A stretch of DNA of 64,000 bases from Leptodactylus fallax (GCA_947044405.1 CAMRHE010000035.1:7723501-7787500); one strand, 5' to 3'; positions 16,196 through 28,009 are shown, counted from the stretch's first letter. Numbers and translations are program-made. The notes: a model not told the origin generated them from the letters alone.

Positions 16196-16452
16196 AGTGT
16201 GTCTCAAGACAGTGTGTGAAAGCAGACTAAGGCTTCCTCTAGTAAACAGCTGCAATGAGCAAGTTGTTTTTAAGATTTTTTATCTTATATAAATAAAATT
16301 GAATTTTTCTAATGAAAATGTCTTTAACTTTATAATATACTTTTTGTTTTAAATCCTCATTATGAAATGTAATTAAAATTATGTCAAGATAATCATTTAT
16401 GATGCAAGCAGCTTAGCAGCACAAATCACATTGTGTCATTGTTTTCTGATTA
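16196..16452. other. AT-rich spacer
   Basis: Noncoding sequence between two mobile elements; nothing recognised. Confidence 0.5.
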
Positions 16453-16830
16453 CAGGTGCATCTCAAATAAATTAGAATATCTTTGAAACGTTTATTTCTT
16501 TTAGTAATTACATTTAAAAAGTGACCTCCTATATTTTCTAGATTCTTTACACACAGAGTGTTCTATTTCAAGTGTTTTATTTCTGTAAATGTTGATTATG
16601 GATTACAGTTAATGAAAACCCAAATCTAAGAAAATTAGAATATTGTAAAAAAGTTCAGTATTGTAAATTCAGTGTGTCACCTGCCAAGGTTTCCTAAGCC
16701 TTTAAATGGTCCCTCAGTCTGGTTCAGAAGGACACACAATCATGGAAGACTGCTGATTATGAATTGAATTACTGAATCACTGAAATGAATGAATGTTTCA
16801 AAAATATTCTAATTTATTGAGATGTACCTG
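16453..16830. mobile_element. Tc1-derived MITE (family E), copy 1
   Basis: The 378-bp element is flanked by TA (16451-16452, 16831-16832). Its TIRs begin CAGGTGCATCTCAAATAAAT and, on the right, the complement CAGGTACATCTCAATAAAT. No transposase remains, so it is non-autonomous. A second copy lies inverted at 36745-37136. Confidence 0.88.
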
Positions 16831-16832
16831 TA

Positions 16833-17715
16833 TTTGCTGCATTGTATCTTTCTGCAGTTAGCTGCACAAATGTCAATGTGTTCTGATTATTTTCTGCAGG
16901 TGTATAATACTGGAGTCCAGCTCACAGATGCTTGCCTAGACTTAAAGTGGTTATCCAGTTTCTTGTATTGATGGCCTCACTTACCATACAAACTGTAGCA
17001 GTGAATATAGGTACTGTAGCACTGTCCCATTGAAGTCTATGGGACAACACTGCAGTACCTACACTCACCGCTACAGTATGTACGACAAGTAAGAAGTGAT
17101 AGGCCATCAATAATGGAAACCAGATAACCCCATTACTACCACTGCAATTATCTTTATCTAAGTATGGGCAGGTTTTACGCCTCTGGATGTAAACAAGAAT
17201 CGGTTTGTCCATTGACAGCAGGCACATATCTTCATAATGGTAGGGAATAAAGAGCTGAAAATGTTATTCTCTTTTTTCACTCAATTAGACATGCATAAAA
17301 CTTTGAATGACACACCAGTTTATTTAAATAGTATTACTAACAATAAAAACTGATAGTACACGTAGCTGGCTTCAAGCTTTTGTAAAAAAAAAAAAAAAAG
17401 CTGGCAACGACATTTGTTTTTTCTGTATTTCATCTGGCATTGTAATAGGTTTACAATACAACAACAAAAACTAACATTTGTAATGCACTTTTTTCACAAT
17501 AGACTTAAATTGCAGTCCAGTAGTTAACTAAACGGTATTTTGCAGTATTCTATGTATAGAGAGGGTATTATTATTTACCCTCAAATGCCAAACTGAATAG
17601 ATGTGTTTTGAGTCTTGATTTAAAATTGTTCAAGGATGAGATCTCTCTGATCAGTCTGGGTAATACATTTGAAAGTGCGGGATGCATGGCAGAAGGCTCT
17701 GGCTCCAAATCGTTT
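16833..17715. other. Spacer, little recognised
   Basis: This is mainly noncoding AT-rich DNA. A self-complementary tract near 17000-17090 pairs the text 'gtaggtactgtagcactgtccc' with a copy of its complement (about 17041-17063). An A-run sits at 17383-17399. No gene is supported. Confidence 0.5.
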
Positions 17716-18472
17716 AACCTTTACGTGATGCAGACATTTTTAATTTTTTTGTTTTTGTTTTTTACTCCCTGCATTCCAAAAGCCATACATTTCAAATTTT
17801 TTTCCATTTACATAGTCATATGAGAGCTTGATTTTTGTGTGACAAATTGTACTTCAAAATGGTGCCATTTATTATTCTGTAAAATATACTGGGAAGCTGG
17901 AAAAAAAATTCAGAATGAGGTGGGAAAAAATGCAGTACTGCAAACTTCATGGTTTTGTTTTTACGGCTTCCACTCTGCAGTAAAAATGTTATGTTAGCTT
18001 TATTCTCCAGGTCGGTACCATCATAGTGATACCAAATTTAAATATTTTTTTTCATGTTTTAGTAACTTCTAAATTTGGAAGAAAATATTTTTTATTTGAA
18101 TCACCATATTCTGACATCTGTAATTTTTTTAAATTTTTGTGGATGGAGCTGTATAAGGTGTCTTTTTTCGGGACAATATGTAGATTTTATTGATACCATT
18201 TTGGAGAATGTATGATGTTTTGATCACTTTTTTATTCCATTTTTTTAGGGAGGCAAATCGGCAAAAACCCCCAATTCAGCTATTTTAATTTTTTTTTCCT
18301 GCTATGGCGTTTACCGTATGGGACAAATGTTTTTATATGTGTTATATAATGTGATCTAGGGAAATGAGGTGATTTAAACATTTAGTTTTTTTTTAGTTTT
18401 TTATATGTTTAAAAACTTTTATTTTCTTTAGCCCCCTAGGGGGCTTGCACATAGCAGGAAGGCTTCAGTAGT
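17716..18472 (+). repeat. Dispersed amphibian-type repeat R1, copy A
   Basis: The segment shares ordered text with 34537-34760 and 39690-40760: 'ccttccaaaa'-like start, GACAAATTGTACTT, ATATTCTGTA..ATATACTGGGAA, TTTTTACGGC, 'gtgatctagggaaatga' and a late 'ccccctaggggg' palindrome. It is noncoding and T-rich. I cannot place it in a superfamily. It stops at the left target duplication of the copia element. Confidence 0.75.
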
Positions 18473-18477
18473 TACAT

Positions 18478-19043
18478 TGTTATTGTGGTAAGGATGTAGG
18501 TGGCACACTGTTGTGTGTAGTTGTAGTGAAGTAAGGTTCCAACCCTTCAATCACAGTGAGTAAGAGACTTCACAATCAATGATAGTAAATTTAATCACCA
18601 TTTACTGTAGGTGTATATGATATCAAATAACAGATACAAATCCAAATGGATTAGTCATGGATTGTAGAGAACTTGTAAACATTTTCAGTCAAAAGACCTT
18701 CATCAGACTCTACAATAGATCACATAAGGATACATTGTTGCAGAGTGCGATTGCTGGATGTGGCAGAGTCAAAACCAGATAGACAGTTGTATATAACAGG
18801 AGCAAACTTTTAGTGAAACATGAATGCAGTAAGAGAGGATCACCTCACATGGTGAATAACAGATCTAGTTCAGCACACACACTAACAAAAACAGGATGTG
18901 TATATCAACCGGCATCAAAAAAACAAAAGTACAGAGTGTCTACAGATAAACATTTAGTAACAGCTACATCTAGTGTAATAAATGTGAACTGCAGTCAATC
19001 CAGCAAATATAGAGACAAAGCTGGCTGTTGCATATCTCCAACA
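18478..19043 (-). repeat. 3' LTR of the copia element
   Basis: The 566-bp LTR starts (minus strand) TGTTGGAGATATGCAACAGC immediately after the polypurine tract. It ends where the TACAT duplication begins. Confidence 0.85.
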
Positions 19044-19064
19044 CCCCTTCTCAACAGCTAAGGC

Positions 19065-19785
19065 TTAGTCTGTTAGGCCCATCTTCTTTGTAAGCCTCGA
19101 GTGTCTTTCAGCGGTCAGGGGCTTGGTAAGGATATCTGCTGTCATTTCCTCAGTTGGGCAATAAAGTAACTCAAGAAGTCCCTGCTTTTGAAGATCCCTT
19201 AGAAAATGGTACTTCACATCAATGTGTTTGGTTCTCGAGCTAACTCTTTCCATCTGCACAAGTGTAAGACATCCTTGATTGTCCTCAAAGATTCTCATTG
19301 CTTTCATCTGTGGTTGACCCAAGTCTTTTAATAGTTGTCTCAACCATATGACTTCTTGACTTGCCTGCGCTGCTGCAAAATACTCTGCTTCAGTAGATGA
19401 TTGTGTAACAGAATGTTGCTTTCTACTAGTCCAACAAATAGTACCTCCAGATAGAAGAAACAGGTACCCACTTGTAGATTTTCTGTCACTGATATCTCCG
19501 GCCCAATCAGCATCCACATATCCTGTCAGGGTGCTTTCGTCACTTGCTGGTAACTTTAGCTGGTAGTGTAAAGTCCCTTTAAGACTCGCTTCACAGCATT
19601 CCAGTCCATATGACTTGGTGTTGAAGTCTTTCTACATAGGATTCCAACTGCTGCTGCAATGTCAGGCCTTGTAGCGGTGCTAATGTACAGTAATTTCTCT
19701 ATTGCTTTCCTGTACTGAGTGTTAGTTGGTAGTGGTGTATCTTGGCTGTCTATCTTCTTCAGGTAGTTGGTTTCCATGGGAGATC
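19065..19785 (-). pseudogene. Copia Pol remnant: end of reverse transcriptase plus RNase H
   Basis: The minus-strand N-terminal part reads YRKAIEKLLYISTATRPDIA and HMDWNAVKRVLKG, the block that follows the copia RT core. A 1-base loss near 19577 shifts the frame. RNase H then reads VDADWAGDISDRKSTSGYLF, STEAEYFAAAQ, IFEDNQGCLTL, KHIDVKYHFLRD and ADILTKPL, ending 22 bp before the LTR. These blocks are diagnostic of Ty1/copia rather than Ty3 or retroviruses. The catalytic RT core is deleted. The enzyme would have made cDNA in a virus-like particle; it is inactive here. Confidence 0.93.
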
Positions 19786-19858
19786 TAGTGTCATAAATGT
19801 GAACTGCAGTCAATCCAGCAAATATAGAGACAAAGCTGGCTGTTGCATATCTCCAACA
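19786..19858 (-). repeat. 5' LTR stub (73 bp) of the copia element
   Basis: It is nearly identical to the LTR end at 18971-19043. It joins Pol at a shared CTAGAT, suggesting a microhomology-guided template switch. Confidence 0.85.
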
Positions 19859-20429
19859 TACATAAGTATACATAATACAATGATACACAAGGCATAAGAC
19901 ATAAAATCAAGTGGGAGGCTCGTGGCGGTCATCTTCTTTCCTGGTGACTTCAAAAAAGGCGATAATGTCATCCAGTTAAGGACATAAACCAAGTATAATA
20001 AATAATGTCATAGCACTTATACAAATGTATATGCCAGGATATATTGAAAAATGTCATAGCATTTATATACAAGTGGTGAATTCCGCTTGCTACTGACACC
20101 CACAAAAGGAAGGATACTGATATTAGGAACCAGCGGCCAATACCACTACACCTGGTACTTTGGGATTATCCGCACGAAACCCAGAGGACACATGTTCCAC
20201 TGAAGTGAATCTTACTTGACCTGAACTAAGTCCTTCAGGATTATATACTGGACTTTGAAATTAGCCAGTCCTATACTGTGAACTGCATATTTGAGAACTA
20301 GATAAACCAATATTTTTGGGGATTTTGAATCCTTAGAGTCAGAAGAAGGCGCTTTCCAGCCGAAAATGAATACTCTGTATGGATCATTATATGTACACTA
20401 TATGCAATTAAAAACTACTACTTGCGAAT

Positions 20430-21246
20430 TTACCTTTGGAGTGTTTGAATTTCTGATTATACATATGATCTGATGTACTTTGTAGGCAAAGGGGTGGTAC
20501 GTGTGAACAAATAGGATTTGTTGGTGTTCCTTATCCCTTGTTGCACTATTGGTTACCTGATGAAGAGAGTCTGCCAATATCTTATCCGGAAAACCTCTCT
20601 CTTTAAATTTACCGTTAATCTCTTTGTATCTGGATTCCCTTGTCACCGGTCTATCTAGGATGTGTGTAATTCTGGTGAACTGAGATTTGAGCAGGGATCG
20701 GATGGTAGCAGGGGGATGGCAACTTGTATAGTGTGACAAACGATTACTGTCCTTTTTCCTTAGTGTAAAGATCTGAAACAAGAGTGCCATCTTTCCCTTT
20801 CATGAGTAATGTGTCCAGGAAGTTAATGCTCTTTGGGTCATGATGTAAAGTGAATTGGAGTTCTGGCCAGACGTTTAAATAGACCATGAACTAATGTAAT
20901 GTTTCAACAGAACTGCCCCAAATACAGAACACATCAGCGATATATCACGTCCATATCAGAGCATGTGTTGTGAAATTGGTGTCAGGATAAATGCAGTGAT
21001 CCTTAAAGTATGCCATATAGATGTTTGCATATGGTGGGGCCATATTGGACCCATTGCAGTACCCCACTTTTGGATGTAGTATGTGTCCTGGAAGAGGGAG
21101 CAATTTTCCTCCAGGATGAGTGTCAGAAGATTGAGATACAGATTGATCACTTTAGGATCCATATTGGAGGCCTCAAACAATGATTTAGCAGCCAGGATCT
21201 GCAGGGACCCTATTTCACCAACATTAGGCAGCACTAGTTTATACAT
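20430..21246 (-). pseudogene. Penelope-like reverse transcriptase relic, family 2
   Basis: The minus strand from 21246 reads LNLLTLILEENCSLFQDTYY, KWGTAMG and a broken YANLY-like block, the Penelope RT region before the YxDD motif. After a gap, 20790-20430 reads SNRLSHYTSCHPPATIRSLL, RGFPDKILADSLHQV and TYHPFAYKVHQII, the RT C-terminus. Stops and shifts are frequent, the catalytic YxDD is not readable and the GIY-YIG domain is missing. Sequence is clearly different from the plus-strand element at 22600-24903, so it is another family. Confidence 0.72.
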
Positions 21247-21618
21247 ACTGTTTCACTTGGCGCCTAACAATCTTTCGCTATATATGACTAATACAGGTAA
21301 GGTGGTCCCTCCATATGCTGAACCCCCTCTTTCTATGTCCTTGTTTAGTCTTTTAGTGCTTTAAGACTGATCCTGACTAAGGAACTTTATATAGTATAGC
21401 CATATGTGAGTGAATATACTGTGAACCCTCATATAGACATTACTTTAGCCTACTGATGTATGCTTACATATTGCTCATGTTATACCCTCTTACCCTCTTA
21501 ACTGCATATGTTGTAGCATATTACTACATAGAAGCTATTGTACATATCCGTTTTGTATCGTACACCCACGTTGCGTTATTAACTTTATATGTAGCATTAG
21601 TCACTAATATATCTATAG

Positions 21619-21654
21619 CTATATATATATGATATATCTATATACAGATATATA

Positions 21655-21702
<48 letters not shown>

Positions 21703-21712
21703 TATATATCTC
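21619..21712. repeat. (TA)n-rich microsatellite
   Basis: Mostly TATA with GATA/CTAT interruptions; the longest pure run is about 21655-21700. Confidence 0.92.
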
Positions 21713-21790
21713 AATATATCCTGGCAAGACACGTAGATATAAACGCTATGACGTTTCTCATTATATCCTGGCATGAATTAGGATGGTGCT

Positions 21791-22599
21791 TTCACCTTTA
21801 GTTTCAGAAAAAAAAACGGAAAGGTGGGTATGAGACAACTTTTGAAAAAAAAAAAAAATATCATACAACATAATACAAAGTCTTGTACTGTTAGGGTACT
21901 ATTACATGAGTTTGGCCGTATATTACACTTGACGCTAATTGTGAGGCTACACGTGGACTTGCCATTGTTTCAAATGGAAAAAGTAGATACAGCATGGCAA
22001 TTAGCAGTAATTTTGAATCTTTACTTGTGGCCGGTAATACAAATGCATAATAGCTCCCTTATTCAACCAGTATGCATTCTTTAGCCCGTTTATCTCCCAC
22101 GTTTTAGTCTTAAAACAAATGAATTAGTTGTCCATCCTTTCATGTGTCAAGAACATTATGTTACCCTTGAAAGACATAAAAAAAGTTTGTAATTGTCTTT
22201 TATGATAAGATATGATATTGTGTTGAATTGGTTTTATGACAAATTGGAATCCTTCACTAAACAGGATATCAGTTAAGTCTGGACACGTGAAGGCGGCTAA
22301 ATATATTTCTGAGATTCAATTATAGGCAGTGAAACCTTTCCAAAAGGCCACCACTTTGAAAAAAACATCCCCTTATCTAGTCCAAATTTCGTGTCATAGA
22401 TTTCCACCATACATCCGCCATATGTTATACATACTGGCCATCTTTTCTGAGAAGCTCATGTTTGTTTTCTTCACTTTTCAATGCCATTTTGAGCGGTTGT
22501 CTCAAAAAGGTTTTTAGAGAGATGAAGAATGAAAATGTGAAAGGAAAATAATTAAAAAGGATTGTATCCAAATATATACTGTTAAGAAAATTGGTCTCC
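21791..22599. other. Spacer upstream of Penelope element 1
   Basis: Noncoding, with A-runs at 21809 and 21846. A repeat-like tract at about 22330-22510 (CTTTCCAAAAGGCCACC, TTTTGAGCGGTTGTCTCAAA) has the look of a dispersed DNA repeat, but I cannot classify it. The 5' UTR of the Penelope element may begin here. Confidence 0.45.
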
Positions 22600-22892
22600 T
22601 AACAACTGTGCAAGGCCAGTAGACCACCAAAAATGTCAATTTTAGATAAACAGTTCATAAATCTTTCATCTTTAAAAAATAGGAGAAAATTAAGTTTCTC
22701 TTCTGATCTTAAAGAATCCACAGGTGTAACTGGCTTTTTTTTTTAATTATCCAGAAACATAGGCAGGCAGTTGATCTGGGGATTGCAGATGAGGACCTGC
22801 AGCTGCACCAGGATCTATTATCTTTATTTCAAGAAGGTTCTAGGCAGGAGGGAGAGGGCCCATTTACGGATTTTAGACCTACCTCCACTAAG

Positions 22893-24903
22893 ATGCCGCC
22901 TTTTGGGGATGGAACAGTTCTGGATGTCTTTATGTCAGTAGTTACAGACAAATTGAGACATCTTAAGGGCTGTTCCATCAATAACCTGTCAGATGAGAAA
23001 CAAATAGGACTATTAGAGTTAAGCAAAAATGAGCATCTTGTAATAAAACCCTCTGATAAAGGGGGTAACGTTGTGGTCCTAAATAGGGACCACTACATTC
23101 AAATGTGTTGGGATATTTTAAAAGATACTACAGGATATAGACAACTATCTTGTAACCCCACGGCTGTATTTACTGGTGTGTTAAGAGAGATCTTGTGTAC
23201 AGTTAAAGCAAAACATCTAATATCAGATGGTGAATATCAATTTCTTCTATCCCAGTTTCCTCAGATTGCGACATTTTATAGTGTACCGAAATTGCATAAA
23301 GGCACTGATCCTCTTAAAGCCCGCCCTGTAGTGTCAGGTATAGGGAGCTTAACACAGAATGCAAGCCTGTATTGCGACCAGATCCTGCGGCCATTCGTGG
23401 CTGCATTACCATCTTACATCAGAGACACCACGGACATGCTACTCAAACTGGCGGGTATAATCGTTGAACCTGGTACATACCTAGTGAGCCTTGATGTCGA
23501 GGGCCTCTACAGCTCCATCCCACATAATAGGGGATGTGAAGCCGTAGGGGAGTTCCTCGGCACAAGGGGCTTGCAATATGCTGGGCATAGTAGGTTCACC
23601 ATTTCCCTACTTAGGTTTCTTCTTGAACATAACTATTTTACGTTCGATCAGAAATTCTTCCACCAGCTAAGGGGAGTTGCTATGGGGAGTCCATGTGCGT
23701 CAATCTATGCGAATCTCTACCTGGGCTGGTGGGAGAAGTCTGTGGTGTTCTCTGAGCGTCTTGAGCCACGGATGGCATCGGCAGTGATCTGGTTGCAATA
23801 CATTGATGACATACTGATACTCTGGCAAGACACCCCAGAAAGGTTTCAGGAGTTGGTTGAGGAATTTAATCAAAATGATCTAGGGTTGCATTTTACGTAT
23901 GAAATACAGGAGACCACTATCTCATTTTTGGATCTGAAGATCACTAAACAAGCCGATGGAAGATTACAAACTACAGTATATCGCAAAAAGACCTCAACCA
24001 ATAACCTTTTACAGTGGTCAAGCTGGCATCCCAGACCATTATGTAGGGGCATTCCTCAAGGTCAGTACCTTAGAATTCGCCGCAATTGTTCCCAGGAGGT
24101 AGACTTTAAAAGATCAGTGGATGAGTTAAGAAATCGTTTCAGGGCCGGGGGGTACCCGAATCACGTCCTAAGAGATGCATATCATATGGCCAGATTAAAA
24201 AACAGACAAGCTTTATTGGTGCCACGGACTCGTGAAAAATCAGCAGAGATGCGCATTATTGGGACATATGACAGCGCCGCAAGTCTGAGAAATACTCCAA
24301 TCATTTTGGGGCATTTTAAAAATGGACCCAGATGTGGGTGACTTAGTGGGCGATTACCCTAAAATTACATACAGGAGGGGACCAAATTTAAAAGATCAAC
24401 TGGTACATAGCCATATGTCACCATTAACATCAAACACAACATGGTTGAGTGGTACTACTCTACAAGGCACTTTTAGGTGTGGCAATTGCCGTGCTTGTGA
24501 TCTAGTCAATACATCTAAGTTCTACATCAATATGCACAATGGTAAACAGTACCTGCTGAAAGCAAAATAAAATTGTCACACAAAAGGGGTAGTATATCTT
24601 ATGTCTTGTATATGTGGGGTGCAATACATTAGGAAAACAATCAGGTAATTTCGAAGACGTGTGCTTGAACATGTTGGAGATATAAACAGAGGAGCAAACA
24701 AACCCATAGCTAACCATGTCACACAGACACATGATGGCGACATATCTACGACTAAATTTCAAGTGTTGGAAGTGGTAACACCACCTATCAGAGGAGGGAA
24801 TTTTGATAGGAAATTATTACAGAGAGAATCAAGATGGATCTTGTGGTTACAAACGATGAAACCATTTGTCCTTAATGACCAATTGTCATTTCATTCCTTT
24901 CTG
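22893..24903 (+). pseudogene. Penelope-like reverse transcriptase with GIY-YIG endonuclease, late lesions
   Basis: The long open frame 22893-24341 carries the Penelope RT: LVIKPSDKGGNVVVLNRDHY, YSVPKLHKG, ARPVVSGIGS, LVSLDVEGLYSSIPH, GVAMGSPCASIYANLYLGW, catalytic QYIDDILIL (Asp codons 23805-23810), LDLKI and RAGGYPNHVLRDAY. A shift near 24335 leads to the linker (FRCGNCRACDLV, a Cys cluster) and, after a TAA at 24568-24570, to the GIY-YIG domain GVVYLMSC...GVQYIRKTIR. There the YIG glycine is Arg and a TAG follows (24645-24647). The end is LSFHSFL. Coding sequence also extends upstream of 22893 (LFQEGSRQEGEGPF). The RT would prime at an end cut by the nuclease; the copy is dead but young-looking in the RT. 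Confidence 0.93.
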
Positions 24904-25047
24904 TAAGGGAATGTTGATTTAGAATAGACCTGGGTCAGCCTGTATACCAGGACTCAGGTGTATATATATACTCCCTCAAGACATGCTTTAGTGAGTGTGA
25001 CATTTCATTAATTTCAAAAATTGATGTAATCACACTCAGGAGACATA

Positions 25048-26678
25048 CAGTACAGACCAAAAGTTTGGACACACCTTCTCATTCCAAGAGTTTTCTGTAT
25101 TTTCATGACTATAAAAATTGTAGATTCACACTGAAGGCATCAAAACTATGAATTAACACATGTGGAATTATATACTTAACAAAAAAGTGTGAAACTACTG
25201 AAAATATGTCTTATATTCTAGGTCCTTCAAAGTAGCCACCTTTTGCTTTGATTACTGCTTTGCACACTCTTGGCATTCTCTTGCTGAGCTTCAAGAGGTA
25301 GTCACCTGAAATGGTTTTCACTTCACAGGTGTGCCCTGTCAGGTTTAATAAGTGGGATTTCTTGCTTTATAAATGTGGTTGGGACCATCAGTTGTGTTGT
25401 TCAGAAGTCAGGTGGATACACAGCTGATAGTCCTACTGAATGGAGTGTTAGAATTTGTATTATGGCAAGAAAAAAGCAGCTAAGTAAAGAAAAACGAGTG
25501 GCCATCATTACTTTAAGAAATGAAGGTCAGTCAGTCCGAAAAATTGGGAAAACTTTGAAAGTGTCCCCAAGTGCAGTGGCCAAAACCATCAAGCGCTACA
25601 AAGAAACTGGCTCACATGAGGGCCGCCCCAGGAAAGGAAGACCAAGAGTCACCTCTGCTGCGGAGGATAAGTTCATCCGAGTCACCAGCCTCAGAAATCG
25701 CAGGTTAACAGCAGCTCAGATTAGAGACCAGGTCAATGCCACACAGAGTTCTAGCAGCAGACACATCTCTACAACAACTGTTAAGAGGAGACTGTGTGCA
25801 GCTGGCCTTCATGGTAAAATAGCTGCTAGGAAACCACTGCTAAGGACAGGCAACAAGCAGAAGAGACTTGATTAGGATAAAGAACACGAGGAATGGACAT
25901 TAGACCTGTGGAAATCTGTGCTTTGATCTGATGAGTCCAAATTTGAGATCTTTGGTTCCAACCACCGTGTTTTTGTGCGACGCAGAAAAGGTGAACGAAT
26001 GGACTCTACATGCCTGGTTCCCACCGTGAAGCATGGAGGAGGAGGTGTGATGGTGTGGGGGTGCTTTGCTGGTGACACTGTTGGGGATTTCTTCAAAAAC
26101 TGAAGGAATACTGAACCAGCATGGTTACCACAGCATCTTGCAGCGGCATGCTATTCCATCCGGTTTGCGTTTAGTTGGACCATCATTTATTTTTCAACAG
26201 GACAATGACCCCAAACACACCTCCAGACTGTGTAAGGGCTATTTGACCAAGAAGGAGAGTAATGGGGTGCTACGCCAGATGACCTGGCCTCCACAGTCAC
26301 CAGACCTGAACCCAATCGAGATGGTTTGGGGTGAGCTGGACCGCAGAGTGAAGGCAAAAGGGCCAACAAGTGCTAAGCATCTCTGGGAACTCCTTCAAGA
26401 CTGTTGGAAGACCATTTCAGGTGACTACCTCTTGAAGCTCATCAAGAGAATGCCAAGAGTGTGCAAAGCAGTAATAAAAGCAAAAGGTGGCTACTTTGAA
26501 GAACCTAGAATATAAGACATATTTTCAGTTGTTTCACACTTTTTTGTTAAGTATATAATTCCACATGTGTTAATTCATAGTTTTGATGCCTTCAGTGTGA
26601 ATCTACAATTTTTATAGTCATGAAAATACAGAAAACTCTTGGAATGAGAAGGTGTGTCCAAACTTTTGGTCTGTGCTG
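25048..26678 (+). mobile_element. Tc1-like transposon (family C), complete ends, inside Penelope element 1
   Basis: The 1631-bp element is flanked by TA at 25046-25047 and 26679-26680. The TIR starts CAGTACAGACCAAAAGTTTG on the left and the complement CAGCACAGACCAAAAGTTTG on the right; similarity continues for over 200 bp. This TIR type occurs in many fish and amphibian genomes, and Tc1 families are known for horizontal spread. The transposase inside is broken. Confidence 0.95.
25462..26515 (+). pseudogene. Tc1-like transposase with two nonsense codons and a frameshift
   Basis: The ATG at 25462 (MARKKQLSKEKRVAIITL) was chosen over the upstream in-frame ATG because Tc1 homology starts there. 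The paired-like helix-turn-helix (VRKIGKTLKVSPSAVAKTIK) and basic linker (GRPRKGRPRV) are intact. A TAG at 25873-25875 stands where a Trp is expected, and a TGA at about 25924 replaces the Trp of the WSDESKFEIF block. A shift near 26090-26100 leads to the last frame, with [11 protein letters not shown] and SPDLNPIEMVWGEL holding the second and third acidic residues. The end is GGYFEEPRI. All catalytic residues remain visible, so the damage is light. Confidence 0.93.
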
Positions 26679-26825
26679 TAGATAGGAGAAATTTGAGATA
26701 TTTCGGTGGCTAAGTATGATATAGAGGACAGTATTATTTCTTATATCCCTTATTACATTATGGTAAGAGTGGGCCTTATCGATATTTGGTTATAAGGTGT
26801 GATAATTTGGGGGGATTAATCTCAA

Positions 26826-27265
26826 TGGCGGCAGACTCCTGGACCCGACAGCGGTGTTTGTGGTACTGGGCTCCAGAGAAGCAGCGTTCAGACGGTGCCA
26901 ATTCAACGCAAAATGGCTTTTATTCAGCTTAGGAAACTGTAACATACACAAAATAATAAACGACCTAGGCCACACATAGGCCCTACCTTACTGCTTGCTC
27001 CCTGACTGATCTCTGGGGCAACAAGCAGCCTGGCTATGTCAGTCCTCTCAGGACCCCAGCCCTCTGGGAACAGACCGCCTTGTCTGTCTCCAACTGGGTC
27101 CCCGACTTCCTGCTTCCTGCAGGTTTCCACAGCCCTCTCTCCGGCTGCAGACACTCCATCTGGAGTTGGTGCCCCCCCCCATAGGTGTGGCTAAGGGCCT
27201 TTTCAATAGTGCCCTCTGGGTTCACACACTCACAAAGGTTAAAGGCCACATGAACTTTAAAATGG
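26826..27265 (-). mobile_element. LTR-like insert in the Penelope 3' region (possible solo LTR)
   Basis: This GC-richer block differs from its flanks. On the minus strand it has a polyadenylation signal (GCTGAATAAAAGCC, complement of 26912-26925) followed by a U5-like end, typical of LTRs. A C-run sits at 27173-27180. Target duplications and TG/CA ends could not be fixed; G-runs flank both sides. It could also be another repeat type. Confidence 0.4.
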
Positions 27266-28009
27266 GGGGGAATAGGAGTAATTTATTGCGATAATAATTA
27301 TGATTATAACCACGAGATATCTAATGTGTCCTGGTCATCCTGATTAACGCTATATGGGGTTTAACTAATCTTAGTTAAAAGAATGGGTAATGCATATATA
27401 TTGTGCTATTATCCCAAATGTGCATATTCCTTCTGAGACTTGTAGTCCTACTGATTCTTGCGGGGTCATGAAGAGATGTAGACATTTACTACGGATGACC
27501 TTATTTATAAGTTACCACTTCTTATTAACTGCTGAGTTATATCACTGCTGGACGGGCATCCCGACATGTTCACCCCACTGAATTTGCTCTCTATTTCTGC
27601 TTCTATTGACTGTTATCCTCTTTATTACGATATGCAATACTTACCTTCAGTGTATGAAGCCGCTGTAGTCTCCAAGATAGGAGGGACATCCGTAGGTCCT
27701 GTCAATTCTGCCCATCAAAGACATAGCTGAATCCTGATTGGATGCATTTTAGCTCCGACCACTGATGACGGTTGAACCTAGTAAGAGGTGTAGCAGCATT
27801 GCAGGGGGATAGTTGGCGATGTCCAATGAAGGCTCGCCACCGAGGTGGGCGTGTTTCCGCTTGATGGTGCATTTAAACCACAGGAGAACCGGCCGCGCTT
27901 TGCAGTCACACTAGCACCGATGCACGGACGAATCAGCTGGTGACATTAGCCGGTGGTCACCGCCCCGCCCGTTTTATGTAGCTTACATGCCGTTGTAACT
28001 TCTTATGGA

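Larger units (their letters stand above)
18478..19858 (-). mobile_element. Ty1/copia retrotransposon, internally deleted, with 5-bp target duplication
   Basis: The ends are TGTTA...CAACA. TACAT occurs on both outer sides (18473-18477 and 19859-19863). On the minus strand the order is a 5' LTR stub of 73 bp, the end of the reverse transcriptase, RNase H, a polypurine tract GAGAAGGGG (complement of 19044-19052) and a full 566-bp 3' LTR. Gag, protease, integrase and most of RT are missing. Because target duplications flank both outer ends, the deletion probably predates integration. Confidence 0.9.
19865..21790 (-). mobile_element. Penelope-like element 2 (decayed), flanked by inverted terminal segments
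   Basis: A minus-strand RT relic (20430-21246) lies between two related flanks in opposite orientation: the text around 20009-20070 (ATGCCAGGATATATTGAAAAATGTCATAG) is inverted at about 21712-21780. Inverted pseudo-LTRs around a truncated RT are a known Penelope arrangement. On the plus strand 20345-20368 contains a weak hammerhead-like core (AGAAGA, hairpin AGGC/GCC, GAAA). Outer limits are approximate. Confidence 0.6.

Noticed and set aside
18509..19043. Shorter copia LTR starting at TGTTGTGTG
   Set aside because: A start at 18478 gives both a TG...CA LTR and a perfect TACAT duplication with 19859-19863; the 18509 start gives none.
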